Assembly: GCF_009557615.1 (NCBI RefSeq)
Contig: NZ_CP045652.1
Span: 2,604,001-2,668,000, forward strand
Reading direction: 5' to 3'
Origin: Sphingobacteruim zhuxiongii
Lineage (GTDB): Bacteria; Bacteroidota; Bacteroidia; Sphingobacteriales; Sphingobacteriaceae
Length of the DNA: 64,000 nt
A program made the translations under genes and the position numbers. Below the pieces are notes generated by a model that made no database searches, was not told where the DNA came from, and worked only from the letters and a program-made list of their open reading frames with translations. How positions within the stretch are numbered: the stretch's first letter is position 1; each line of letters opens with the position of its first letter. Positions 27,292 through 36,145 of this stretch are shown here, piece by piece.

Positions 27292-27963
27292 ATGAATATT
27301 ACAGATTTAATTTCCGGCGGTGTTGGATCACAAGCCATCAATAGCATTTCAGAAAAATTAGGCGTAGACAAGGATAAAGCTCAATATGTTGTTGCTGCTG
27401 CCGTTCCATTGATGATGTCTGCATTGAATTACAACGCGAGCAAAAGCCCTGAGCAAGCGAGTGGCATCCAAAATGCGATCGACAGCAAACATAATGGTAG
27501 TATTTTCGACAATCTTGGCGCTTTGTTTAATCAAGGTCCTACCGAAGATGAGGATAAAATCGTAAACCATATGTTTGGTAGAAATACAGACAACGTTAAA
27601 GAAACATTATCCGCAAAAACAGGTCTTGACGTCAAAAAAATTGCCGGTATCTTGGCTTTGGTAGCTCCTTTAGTAATGGGATACTTAGGTAAGAAAAAAC
27701 AAGAAGGTGCTGGACAATCAGAATCCTCAGGCGGAATTGGCGATTTAATTGGTAGTGTCCTTGGTGGTGCTGGCGGCGCAGCTTCGGCTGGCGGTTTAGG
27801 TGGCATCTTAGGGAACATCCTCGGCGGATCAAACGACAATGCAGCGCAACCTAGCGCAGGTGGCGGCTTAGGAGACCTTGTAGGCGATTTCTTCAATCAA
27901 GATAAAGACAAAGAGTCTAAGGGCGGTATCTTAGACGCTCTAACAGGCATGTTTGGTAAATAA
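27292..27963 (+). CDS. DUF937 (YidB-like) protein
   Basis: A protein of 223 residues. The N-terminal DUF937 domain (about 1-145) shows VGSQAINSISEKLGVDKDKA and ALVAPLVMGYLGKKKQ. It is followed by a Gly/Ala/Ser-rich low-complexity tail (about 150-223) containing GGIGDLIGSVLGGAGGAA and GGLGDLVGDFFNQDKDKE. No signal peptide. Members are widespread and function is unknown. The glycine repeats may form a flexible or self-associating region. A strong terminator follows. Confidence 0.88.
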   Translation: MNITDLISGGVGSQAINSISEKLGVDKDKAQYVVAAAVPLMMSALNYNASKSPEQASGIQNAIDSKHNGSIFDNLGALFNQGPTEDEDKIVNHMFGRNTDNVKETLSAKTGLDVKKIAGILALVAPLVMGYLGKKKQEGAGQSESSGGIGDLIGSVLGGAGGAASAGGLGGILGNILGGSNDNAAQPSAGGGLGDLVGDFFNQDKDKESKGGILDALTGMFGK

Positions 27964-27990
27964 AATTAAGAAGCAATATTTCAAAATAGA

Positions 27991-28017
27991 AGCCGTAGTG
28001 TATGCTACGGCTTTTTT
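27991..28017 (+). terminator. Terminator of the DUF937 gene
   Basis: AGCCGTAG (27991-27998) and CTACGGCT (28005-28012) form a perfect stem with TTTTTT after it, just past the stop codon. Confidence 0.92.
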
Positions 28018-28033
28018 ATTTAGTCCCCCTTCG

Positions 28034-28041
28034 TATATTTG
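28034..28041 (+). promoter_or_regulatory. -7 promoter element of the aldolase-like gene
   Basis: TATATTTG matches TAnnTTTG exactly and ends 5 bp before ATG 28047. If used, the mRNA would start at or next to the start codon, that is, leaderless. Confidence 0.5.
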
Positions 28042-28046
28042 AGTCA

Positions 28047-29102
28047 ATGAAAGAGAAAATAAGCTTCAAAAACGATTATTCAGAAGGTGCACACCCAAGA
28101 ATCTTAGAGCTATTGGCGCAAACCAATCTGCAACAAGAGCCCGGTTACGGTTATGACAGTCTTAGCGAACAAGCAAAGGCGGCTATTCTTCGATTTTTAA
28201 ACGATCAGGAAACACCCATCTACTTTGTGGCTGGCGGAACCCAAGCCAATCTTCTTGTGATTAGCCATCTCTTAAAACCGTATGAATCGATCATTGCGGC
28301 AGAAAGTGGACACATCCATGTGCATGAAACTGGCGCGATCGAAGCAACAGGACATAAGATAAACACAGTACCACAAAGCAATGGTAAACTAACGCCTGAC
28401 AATATTCTGAAGGTTATTTCACTCCATACCGATGAGCATATGGTGAAACCTGCTATGCTCTATATATCGCAAACCACAGAACTAGGAAGCATTTATAGCA
28501 AAGAAGAGCTACAAGAACTTTCAGACCTCTGCAAGGAGCATAATTTGAAACTATTTATTGATGGCGCGCGAATGGCTGCTGCATTGAGTAGCGACCAACA
28601 TCAATTGAGATTAAACGATATCGCGCAATATGCGGACGTGTTCTATATCGGCGTAACCAAAAACGCAGGCTTACTCGGAGAAGCTATTGTATTTCCAAAC
28701 GCCCAACTTGCCGAAGGATTCTCCTATTCATTAAAGCAAAAAGGCGCATTAATGGCTAAAGGAAGAATCTTAGGAGCACAATTTCTAGCCTTATTTGAAG
28801 ATGACTTATACTTTGAATTAGGGAAACATGCAAATCAACAAGCTATGCGCATCGCAACAGCGCTAGAAGATGCTGGATTCCGCTTTGCGCTACAACCAGA
28901 AAGTAACCAACTATTCCCTATCCTACCACATCAAGTTATCGAAAGACTTTTGGAGGACTTTGAGTTCTATGTTTGGGAGAAACTAGACGCCGGTGAATCT
29001 ATCGTCCGGATCGTCACCTCTTGGGCGACCAATCCAACTGATGTGGATCGCTTTATCGCTAAGATCAACGGACTAAAGACTAAACAGGTAAGTCAAGGAT
29101 AG
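28047..29102 (+). CDS. Threonine aldolase-family PLP enzyme
   Basis: Cytoplasmic PLP enzyme of fold type I, 351 residues from ATG 28047; longer in-frame starts lie inside the upstream terminator. The family splits L-threonine or allo-threonine into glycine and acetaldehyde. Visible blocks are FVAGGTQANLLVISHLL (PLP phosphate loop region), HIHVHETGAIEATGHKI, LFIDGARMAAAL (Asp that holds the PLP ring) and YIGVTKNAGLLGEA, whose Lys should form the Schiff base. The SFSK-type lysine motif is replaced by GVTK, a variant seen in a subgroup annotated as threonine aldolase or beta-eliminating lyase, so the exact reaction is uncertain. The idi gene follows 56 bp downstream. Confidence 0.87.
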   Translation: MKEKISFKNDYSEGAHPRILELLAQTNLQQEPGYGYDSLSEQAKAAILRFLNDQETPIYFVAGGTQANLLVISHLLKPYESIIAAESGHIHVHETGAIEATGHKINTVPQSNGKLTPDNILKVISLHTDEHMVKPAMLYISQTTELGSIYSKEELQELSDLCKEHNLKLFIDGARMAAALSSDQHQLRLNDIAQYADVFYIGVTKNAGLLGEAIVFPNAQLAEGFSYSLKQKGALMAKGRILGAQFLALFEDDLYFELGKHANQQAMRIATALEDAGFRFALQPESNQLFPILPHQVIERLLEDFEFYVWEKLDAGESIVRIVTSWATNPTDVDRFIAKINGLKTKQVSQG

Positions 29103-29158
29103 CAATCTATTTATATTTTAGTACCTTCAACCCTATTGATAGACGGAAAAAAGCTGAT

Positions 29159-29674
29159 ATGCCTACAGAATATGTAATTTTAGTTGACGAACAAGACAAG
29201 CCCTTGGGGGAAATGGAAAAGCAAGAAGCCCATTTGCAAAATAGAAAGCATCGTGCATTTTCCGTTTTTTTGCAGGATGCCGACGGAAAAATCATTCTAC
29301 AAAAACGAGCAGCCGTTAAATATCATAGTCCCAACCTCTGGACTAATGCCTGTTGTGGACACCCACGCCCAAATGAAAGTACGATTGATGCGGCAAAACG
29401 CAGAACTTACGAAGAGCTAGGCATCGAAGTCGATATTCGCGAAATATTCACCCTATCCTATGAAGAAAAACTCGCAAATGGACTTTGGGAAAACGAATTT
29501 GATCATGTGTTTTTAGGTTCCTATACCCAGCCTATTACAAATTTCAATCTTGATGAAGTCAGCGACATTCGATCCGAATCAATCGAATCAATCGCGAAGG
29601 ATGTCCAAACGAATCCCGAAGAATACACCTTCTGGTTTCAAAAAATCCTACCCAAATTAATCAGCTATCTTTAA
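29159..29674 (+). CDS. idi: Isopentenyl-diphosphate delta-isomerase (type I)
   Basis: Interconverts isopentenyl and dimethylallyl diphosphate for isoprenoid synthesis; cytoplasmic Nudix-fold metalloenzyme. The 171 residues contain the active-site block LWTNACCGHPRP with the catalytic Cys, the Nudix region DAAKRRTYEELGIEV, and the catalytic-Glu region NEFDHVFLG. Length fits the short bacterial enzyme. Probably co-transcribed with the aldolase-like gene 56 bp upstream. Confidence 0.95.
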   Translation: MPTEYVILVDEQDKPLGEMEKQEAHLQNRKHRAFSVFLQDADGKIILQKRAAVKYHSPNLWTNACCGHPRPNESTIDAAKRRTYEELGIEVDIREIFTLSYEEKLANGLWENEFDHVFLGSYTQPITNFNLDEVSDIRSESIESIAKDVQTNPEEYTFWFQKILPKLISYL

Positions 29675-29810
29675 GATTTTTAACTTCCAGCTATCTCAAA
29701 ACAATGGTGACATCTCAAAATAAACCTAAACAAGCAATCAATACTTCAAAATAATATATCGACTTCGATAAATAATACCATATCATATTTTATAATCGTT
29801 ATTTTATTTC

Positions 29811-29818
29811 TACTTTTG
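29811..29818 (+). promoter_or_regulatory. -7 promoter element of the FUSC gene
   Basis: TACTTTTG matches TAnnTTTG and lies 54 bp before ATG 29872, giving a leader of about 47 nt. No clear -33 TTG is present. Confidence 0.45.
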
Positions 29819-29871
29819 CAGACGTAAATTAATACCATTATAACATATTGAGGACTTCACTATTTTCGAAA

Positions 29872-31872
29872 ATGTCGTCGTTTTTTAGGACTGAGTCGAG
29901 TCTAGACGCGTTACGAAACATATTAACCATTCTTATTCCAAGTTTAACGATATTCATCTTCTGGGATGGACATATTGCTATAGCCTTTGCTGTGGGCGTC
30001 TTATTGGCTTCGCTAACGGACTTACCCGGCAACAAATCAGATAAGTTTACTACCGCCATTTATTGTATTCCAATCTTTTTTATTACGGCACTCGCAACTT
30101 CCCTTCCACTTCACTTCGAATCCTGGACCATTGTCTTGTTACTCGGGATATTTGGCTTTGTGTATACCATTATTGCACTATTAGGATTTCGCATTAATGT
30201 AATTGGAAATCTAGGACTTATAGTCGCCAGCTTTACTATTGGATTACGACCAAGCGACCCATTTGAATTTAGTTTATCGCTGACGATGGGTGCGATATTT
30301 TTCTTTATGGTCTGTTTAGCGCAGGTTTATTTATTCCCACACCGATCATTACGCTATGCTGTGGAAGGTGGGATAAGCAATATGGCAAAGTTAATCCGTC
30401 TGAAAATCGATTGTTACGATGAAGATGTTCCGCTAAACAAATCATACAAACAGCTCAGCGCATTACATAGTCGAGTAAGCGACCAGTTAGAATCAGTAAG
30501 ATCCATCCTATTACGCGACAAGCGTTTGTTGGATGATGGAAATGCATATAGTAAACGCTGGTTAGGAAAACTCTACCAATTAGTTGATCTATACGAACTC
30601 TTGATGGCTGTTGATAACGATTATGAGTCGATTAGACAGACGTTAACCGGTGGGAAGACACTGGCTACCATCAGACGTTCCCTAGCGATTCTTGCCTTTG
30701 AAACGTCAAGACTGATGCATTCTACCCGCGACAAGACTTTCCGAACCATTGGAACAGAAGAACTAAACAGACTTTTCGCGCAATTAGATGCTGATCGTAT
30801 GCATGCTAACGAAGAAAAAGCCGCTTTAATATATTCAATCAGCAAGCAACTCACTCAATTGTCGGATATCTTGCAGAATATCCACATTAGCAAAATTGCA
30901 ACCGACGACTCGTGGATTGAGTCTAAGAACTTCAAAGACTTTGTTGCTCCTCGGAGCAGCTTTCAAACCATCATCAAGAATCTGAATTTCAAATCGCCGA
31001 TTTTCTCCTATGCCTTAAGGATGTCCGTACTATTAATTGCTGCTGGCTTAATTGGCTTCTTATTACCTGAATATCGTTACGCCTCCTGGATTCTTTTAAC
31101 CATTATCTTGGTGGCTCGACCTAGTTATAATGTCACCCAAAAAAGAAACTATCAGCGTATTGTCGGCTCATTAATTGGTATTGGCGTTAGCTTACTGTTG
31201 TTAGTATTTATCGAAAACACTTATATACTTTTTGCGATTGCAGCACTCTGCTTATATCTCTTTTTGCTATTCAATAAACCCAACTATTTGGTTTGCGTTA
31301 TCTTTATTACGGTGACCATTCTTTTAGGACAGAAGCTACATGAAGGAGAATTACATGATATTTTAGGAAGCCGATTTGCTTTTACCCTTTTAGGGTCGAT
31401 ATTAGCGGTATTAGGTTGTCTTGCGATTCCGATTAACCATTATCGAAGCGTAGAACAAACAACCGCATCCTTGTTTAAACATTTCCGAGAGTATATTTCG
31501 AAAATTCAAGAAAGTTATGATGCACAGAATCTAAATCATTATGATCTACGATTACTTCGAAAATTCGCCCAAGCCTCCCTTGCGCAAAGCTATGACTCGC
31601 TAGAACAATTTGCGAAAGAGCCTTTACGGGGAAAAGTATTTAAAGCAGATATTCAACATCTACAAACACTCGCCTACCGCATTAATGCCTTGCTGGTTGG
31701 CCTTTCGGTCAACATTACTAAACTTGGCCTCACGTGGGATTATGAAGCAATGAAGGCAAAATTAATGCATGTGGAGGAATTGATTGAAGAATCTGAACAA
31801 CTAGCTGCTAAACTCGCACAAAGGAAGCGAAATAGAGAGCGCGCCAAGATTCGCTTTCAGACTTCGAAATAA
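29872..31872 (+). CDS. FUSC/YccS-family membrane protein
   Basis: A large inner-membrane protein of 666 residues from ATG 29872; the earlier in-frame TTG is less likely. Two blocks of hydrophobic helices (about 20-150 and 375-510) each precede a soluble, largely helical region (about 160-370 and 520-666). This is the duplicated plan of the YccS/YhfK and aromatic-acid exporter group. Recognisable segments are FIFWDGHIAIAFAVGVLLAS and ASWILLTIILVARPSYNVTQ, the latter followed by KRNYQRIVGSLIGIGV, a typical FUSC motif. Probably an efflux component; substrate unknown. Monocistronic. Confidence 0.88.
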   Translation: MSSFFRTESSLDALRNILTILIPSLTIFIFWDGHIAIAFAVGVLLASLTDLPGNKSDKFTTAIYCIPIFFITALATSLPLHFESWTIVLLLGIFGFVYTIIALLGFRINVIGNLGLIVASFTIGLRPSDPFEFSLSLTMGAIFFFMVCLAQVYLFPHRSLRYAVEGGISNMAKLIRLKIDCYDEDVPLNKSYKQLSALHSRVSDQLESVRSILLRDKRLLDDGNAYSKRWLGKLYQLVDLYELLMAVDNDYESIRQTLTGGKTLATIRRSLAILAFETSRLMHSTRDKTFRTIGTEELNRLFAQLDADRMHANEEKAALIYSISKQLTQLSDILQNIHISKIATDDSWIESKNFKDFVAPRSSFQTIIKNLNFKSPIFSYALRMSVLLIAAGLIGFLLPEYRYASWILLTIILVARPSYNVTQKRNYQRIVGSLIGIGVSLLLLVFIENTYILFAIAALCLYLFLLFNKPNYLVCVIFITVTILLGQKLHEGELHDILGSRFAFTLLGSILAVLGCLAIPINHYRSVEQTTASLFKHFREYISKIQESYDAQNLNHYDLRLLRKFAQASLAQSYDSLEQFAKEPLRGKVFKADIQHLQTLAYRINALLVGLSVNITKLGLTWDYEAMKAKLMHVEELIEESEQLAAKLAQRKRNRERAKIRFQTSK

Positions 31873-31952
31873 GCGCATTCTGAACTTCTTCGCATAGGGC
31901 AAGTAAACTTTGCATAGTATTTGAGCTATTGTTTCATTCAAAGGAGCACGCT

Positions 31953-32456
31953 ATGGAAATTAATCAACACATCTCAAGAGCAATTTCGGAAGTTTTCGAT
32001 CAGGTTTTGAAACAACTTCAAGATCTCGATGAACACAGGTTGAATCAACAGCCAGCCGATGGCGGATGGAGTATTGGCCAAACAGTTGAACATATTCTTC
32101 GTAGCTCTTCAGGCATACCTGATCAAAAAGTTCAAGTATTTAATCGGGCTTATGATGAACAAGTCCCAGCACTAAAGCAACTTTTCCTTGATTTAAACTC
32201 CAAGTATCAATCCGACAGCTTCTTCCTACCGAAACAGGAACACTATGAAATTAACGATTTAAAAAACAGAATTATAGCAAATAAAACTAAACTAATTGTT
32301 GATATAAAAGATAAGGACTTAACCTTGCTTTGTATGGATCGAGAGTTTCCCCAGCTAGGTTATCTGACAAGATTCGAGTGGCTGATGGGCATTTGTACGC
32401 ATACACAAAGACATGTGTATCAAATCGAGCGCATTAGAAAAGAGGTTGTTGCTTAA
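31953..32456 (+). CDS. DinB family protein
   Basis: A small cytoplasmic four-helix-bundle metalloprotein of the DinB/YfiT-like superfamily. From ATG 31953 it has 167 residues; AAAGGAG just upstream supports this start over the in-frame codon 24 bp earlier. Helix one carries GWSIGQTVEHILRSS with the first metal His. The last helix carries THTQRHVYQIERI with the two further His, completing the usual three-His metal site. Members include thiol-dependent transferases, but no activity can be assigned here. Ends in a strong terminator that overlaps the stop codon. Confidence 0.88.
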   Translation: MEINQHISRAISEVFDQVLKQLQDLDEHRLNQQPADGGWSIGQTVEHILRSSSGIPDQKVQVFNRAYDEQVPALKQLFLDLNSKYQSDSFFLPKQEHYEINDLKNRIIANKTKLIVDIKDKDLTLLCMDREFPQLGYLTRFEWLMGICTHTQRHVYQIERIRKEVVA

Positions 32457-32475
32457 TGGCAACAACCTCTTTTTT
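32441..32475 (+). terminator. Terminator of the DinB gene
   Basis: AGAGGTTGTTGC (32441-32452) pairs perfectly with GCAACAACCTCT (32459-32470), then TTTTT. The left arm encodes the last codons of the gene. The convergent FAD oxidoreductase gene ends at 32483, so the hairpin may serve both. Confidence 0.92.
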
Positions 32476-32482
32476 ATTATTC

Positions 32483-34129
32483 TTATAGATCTAAAACTTG
32501 ACCTCGCTGCTTCAATACGTTTTGTAAATCAGCATACTTAACCTGTTGAACAGGTATATTATTTTTTATAGCAAGAATTGCCGCTGCCGCAGCACTCTGT
32601 CCTAGGATCATAAAAACAGGTTCCATGCGGATTGACCCAAATGCAATATGACTACTGGAAAGACAGACCGGAACTAGAAGATTCTGACATTCTGCTTCCT
32701 TAGGCACTAAAGCACCGTAAGCTATTTTATAAGGCTTCTTAGGATGAACACCGATATCTCCTTCATTTTGTACAAATCCATCAGCTTTGACATAACGCTG
32801 TACATTATGTGAATCTAATGTATAAGACCCCATGCCGACAGAATTATCAACTGCGCGATCGCTAAAGGTATCATGCTCTGTCATCACATAATGCCCGACC
32901 ATTCTTCTTGCTTCACGTACATAAAGTTGATGTGGCCAGTTTCCATTATCTTTAAATTCATCTTTTGCCAAACCCCATTTAGCAAATTCCTGTTGAACGT
33001 CTTTCGGAATTGCGGGATCATTCGCCATGAAATAAAGTAATCCCTGTTGATACTCTTCATGCGCTTTGATAATTTCCTGGCGGCGCTGATAACTTGCCTC
33101 CGGATAATCATAGTTCATTCCAATAAAATCCGTGCTAAAAGGACCGTGATTGTTTGTATCTGTTTTCTTGTTCGGAATGGGATCGAACTTTTCATAGGTT
33201 TCTCTCCAGCCAGATGCATACACTCGTGCTAATAGCTCATAATTCTTCGGATTATAGTTCTTTGGCTTTTTGAAAGGAACCCGATTGGCATCATGATCGG
33301 TCAAACACATACGGAAACAATAAGCTTGTAGGCGCTTATCCCCTTCGCCATAAACCCCTGGATCTTCGCCAGATACACCAAACAGTAAGCCCGAACTTTT
33401 ATCTCCCGGAATAACATACGGAGAAATATCTGACTTAAACCAATGACCATGATGTAGTACACCGACTTGAATACCGTTCCACTTCTCCCCGTAAACGCTG
33501 TTTGCCTCTCTTCCCACATGATAAGAAACACCAGCAAGCGCCATCAGATCGCCTTCATAAGTCGCGTCAATAAACATTTTTCCACGAAAGGTTTTCCCTG
33601 ATAGGGTTTTAATAGATTGAATACGATTACCATCCATTACAATTCCCCCCTGATCACGATTAAGATATTCTTCACGTAGAACTTGTATCTTCTTATCTTT
33701 CACCCAGTTTTCAAATACTTTCTCAGCAGCATGCGGTTCAAAAATCCACATGGTCCGATTGGTACCGTCAACTGCCGGGGTACCTTGCCCCTGATTTCCG
33801 TACTCACTTTTTTTCTGCCAATTCCAAGACTTCTCTTGATCATAATGCATATAGATTTGATGATAGAACTCTCGAGCTAATCCACCAATCACAGCTTTAT
33901 TTCCGGTATCTGTGAAACCTAATCCGCCACTCGATAGTCCCCCAAGATGCTTATCAGGTGAAACGACAATTACAGAAATCCCGGAATTGACCGCTTCTAC
34001 CGCTGCAGTAATAGCGGCGGAAGTACCGCCGTAGATAATCAAGTCAGCCGTGTACTCCTTCTTCGGGACCGAAAGCCCTAGAGAAATAAAGCCAATCAGA
34101 CTGCATAGTAATAAATTGATTTTTCTCAT
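32483..34129 (-). CDS. Exported FAD-dependent oxidoreductase (paralogue 2)
   Basis: FAD-dependent oxidoreductase of the FAD_oxidored group often annotated next to xanthan-lyase-type proteins. The 548 residues begin with a signal peptide (about 1-22). The dinucleotide-binding strand follows: DLIIYGGTSAAITAAVEAV, then GGLSSGGLGFTDTG and FIDATYEGDLMALAGVSYHV. The C-terminal region has LVPVCLSSSHIAFGSIRMEP and GQSAAAAAILAI. It is clearly homologous along its whole length to the neighbouring gene at 34133, from which it is separated by 3 bp, so the two arose by tandem duplication. It lacks the extra C-terminal domain of that protein. Last gene of the Sus-type locus; substrate unknown. Confidence 0.9.
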   Translation of the reverse strand: MRKINLLLCSLIGFISLGLSVPKKEYTADLIIYGGTSAAITAAVEAVNSGISVIVVSPDKHLGGLSSGGLGFTDTGNKAVIGGLAREFYHQIYMHYDQEKSWNWQKKSEYGNQGQGTPAVDGTNRTMWIFEPHAAEKVFENWVKDKKIQVLREEYLNRDQGGIVMDGNRIQSIKTLSGKTFRGKMFIDATYEGDLMALAGVSYHVGREANSVYGEKWNGIQVGVLHHGHWFKSDISPYVIPGDKSSGLLFGVSGEDPGVYGEGDKRLQAYCFRMCLTDHDANRVPFKKPKNYNPKNYELLARVYASGWRETYEKFDPIPNKKTDTNNHGPFSTDFIGMNYDYPEASYQRRQEIIKAHEEYQQGLLYFMANDPAIPKDVQQEFAKWGLAKDEFKDNGNWPHQLYVREARRMVGHYVMTEHDTFSDRAVDNSVGMGSYTLDSHNVQRYVKADGFVQNEGDIGVHPKKPYKIAYGALVPKEAECQNLLVPVCLSSSHIAFGSIRMEPVFMILGQSAAAAAILAIKNNIPVQQVKYADLQNVLKQRGQVLDL

Positions 34130-34132
34130 AAC

Positions 34133-36121
34133 TTAGATTTGATCAGTTTGGGGCACAAATAAGATAGCATTCGCTGCCACAACACCTTGTGCACCCTTAT
34201 TTGTAATCTCTACATAAGGATTACTCTTCCCTTGGTAGAAGGTAAATTCGCCTACCTCCACCCAAGTACTACTTGTCTGTCCTTTTATTTCAACTTTCGA
34301 GTAATCTAATACTTTATTTTCGACAGACTTTCCATTGAAGATCGCTAGGTTATGTTTTGAGGCGCTCTCCGCCTTTTTTGGGAAATAAGTATAAACCTTA
34401 TACTTCCCGGCTTTGAGTGGCTTAGACGCCGTGAAACGCGCCGTAGAAGCTGTGTTTCCTGTAGATTCCTTAAACGACATTCCAAATCCTCTACCCTTAC
34501 CATCTGCCCAATCGCCCTGTAGTGTTACTTGTTTTGTATTGGATACGTGGATTAGCTCATCGGAAGCACGTTTGTCGGCTTTCGGATTTGACGCTAACAC
34601 TTGTTTAATATCCGCAATCTTAACATCCTGAACCGGTAAGTTTTTGTCGATAGCAATACCTGCTGCAACGGCTGCCGATTGCGCTAAGACCATAAATACA
34701 GGTTCCATCCGAATGGAACCAAAGGCGATATGGCTTGAGGACAGACAGACTGGCACTAGGAGATTGTCTGCTTCTGCACGTTTGGGTGTGATAGAACGAT
34801 AAGATATTGGAAAAGGTAAGAATCCACCGACTTCGACATTCCCTTCATTTTTAACGACTCCGTCTACCACTAATCGATCGCAATTATGCGAATCCATAGT
34901 GTATGCCGCGTAGCCAATATCGTCTTGAACGATTTCCTTCGCTTGGCAATGATTCTGCGTCATAACGACTTCCCCAACCATGCGTCGAGCTTCCCGAATA
35001 TAGAGTTGAGGTGTCCAATGATTGTTCTGTACAAACTCATCTTTTGGATAACCCCAATTTTGGATGTCGTCTCGAATCTGCTGAGGTACAGCAGGATCAT
35101 TACCTACGAAATACAATAAACCTTTGGTATAATCTTCATGTGCCTTGATAATTTCTCTTCTACGCTTCCAATCAGCTTCAGGATAATCCCAGTTCATGCC
35201 GATCATATCCGTAGAAAATCCATTTCTATTGTTAATATCTGTTTTCCCGTTCGGCATCAAACTCCAGATGAATACATCCTGAATACTTTTCCAAGGTTGC
35301 AGTTCTTTCTGGCGCTTTAAAAGCTCATAACGTTTTGCGTCATAGTTGTCTGGTTTGGTAATTGGAATTCGATTTTCAGGAACGTTCGTCAGGGTAATCC
35401 GATAGTTATAGGCTTGTACTTTCTTATCTCCAGTTCCTCTAGGGAGTAGTTTTTCATTCGAAATTCCCCATAACAATCCGCTTGAAGGATCGCCTTTCAC
35501 TTGATATGGATCAACGCCATTCGGGAATTGATGTCCTTCTAAGAGTTGAACGCCGTTAATTGTTTCTCCGTATAGGCTATTGTCTTCACGACCTACATGG
35601 TAGGAAACTCCTGAAGCTGCTAATAGATCGCCCTCGTAGGTACAATCCATAAAGACTTTCGCCGTTACAGAACTCTTACCTTCAGTAGAAGACAGTTCAA
35701 TATCCGTGATGCTATTTCCTTTTTTGTTCACCTTCACTAGAGGATGATTCAACAGCAATTGAACATTTGTTTTTCCGAGGTAGTCTCTGAATATTTGTTC
35801 TGCAACTTTTGGTTCGAAAATCCATTGCTCAAATGTACCATAGTGTTTTCCAATCTTTCTATAGAAGTCCAGTGCAAGGCCAGTAACGACAAATTTATTT
35901 CCAATATCTGTCATTCCTAGACCACCAGAGCTCAAGCCTCCAATGTGATTAACGGGGTCTACAATAACGACCTTCTTCCCGGCCTTTGCAGCGGTATAAG
36001 CCGCCACAACGCCCGCAGACGTCGCTCCATAAATACATAGATCGACTTCTACTTTCTTCTGCCCGAAAGCGACAGAAACACTTAAACAACAGAATATAAA
36101 TACTTTAAATACTTTCTTCAT
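34133..36121 (-). CDS. Exported FAD-dependent oxidoreductase with golvesin-like C-terminus (paralogue 1)
   Basis: A secreted flavoprotein of 662 residues. Signal peptide (about 1-20, VAFGQ), FAD-binding region (VDLCIYGATSAGVVAAYTAA; GGLSSGGLGMTDIG; FMDCTYEGDLLAASGVSYHV), and catalytic-domain end LVPVCLSSSHIAFGSIRMEP (about residue 460). About 525-662 is an added beta-sandwich resembling the golvesin/xanthan-lyase carbohydrate-binding domain (TARFTASKPLKAGKYKVYTY; STWVEVGEFTFYQG). The bound ligand of that domain is unknown. Second last gene of the SusC/SusD locus, 25 bp after the SusD gene; it presumably oxidises or processes the substrate taken up by the pair. Confidence 0.9.
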   Translation of the reverse strand: MKKVFKVFIFCCLSVSVAFGQKKVEVDLCIYGATSAGVVAAYTAAKAGKKVVIVDPVNHIGGLSSGGLGMTDIGNKFVVTGLALDFYRKIGKHYGTFEQWIFEPKVAEQIFRDYLGKTNVQLLLNHPLVKVNKKGNSITDIELSSTEGKSSVTAKVFMDCTYEGDLLAASGVSYHVGREDNSLYGETINGVQLLEGHQFPNGVDPYQVKGDPSSGLLWGISNEKLLPRGTGDKKVQAYNYRITLTNVPENRIPITKPDNYDAKRYELLKRQKELQPWKSIQDVFIWSLMPNGKTDINNRNGFSTDMIGMNWDYPEADWKRRREIIKAHEDYTKGLLYFVGNDPAVPQQIRDDIQNWGYPKDEFVQNNHWTPQLYIREARRMVGEVVMTQNHCQAKEIVQDDIGYAAYTMDSHNCDRLVVDGVVKNEGNVEVGGFLPFPISYRSITPKRAEADNLLVPVCLSSSHIAFGSIRMEPVFMVLAQSAAVAAGIAIDKNLPVQDVKIADIKQVLASNPKADKRASDELIHVSNTKQVTLQGDWADGKGRGFGMSFKESTGNTASTARFTASKPLKAGKYKVYTYFPKKAESASKHNLAIFNGKSVENKVLDYSKVEIKGQTSSTWVEVGEFTFYQGKSNPYVEITNKGAQGVVAANAILFVPQTDQI

Positions 36122-36145
36122 GATAATTTATTAAGGTTTAGCGAA

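Noticed and set aside
27531..27896. 121-residue Pro/Ala-rich minus-strand frame
   Set aside because: Antisense to the Gly/Ala-rich tail of the DUF937 gene, so the open frame is a composition effect.
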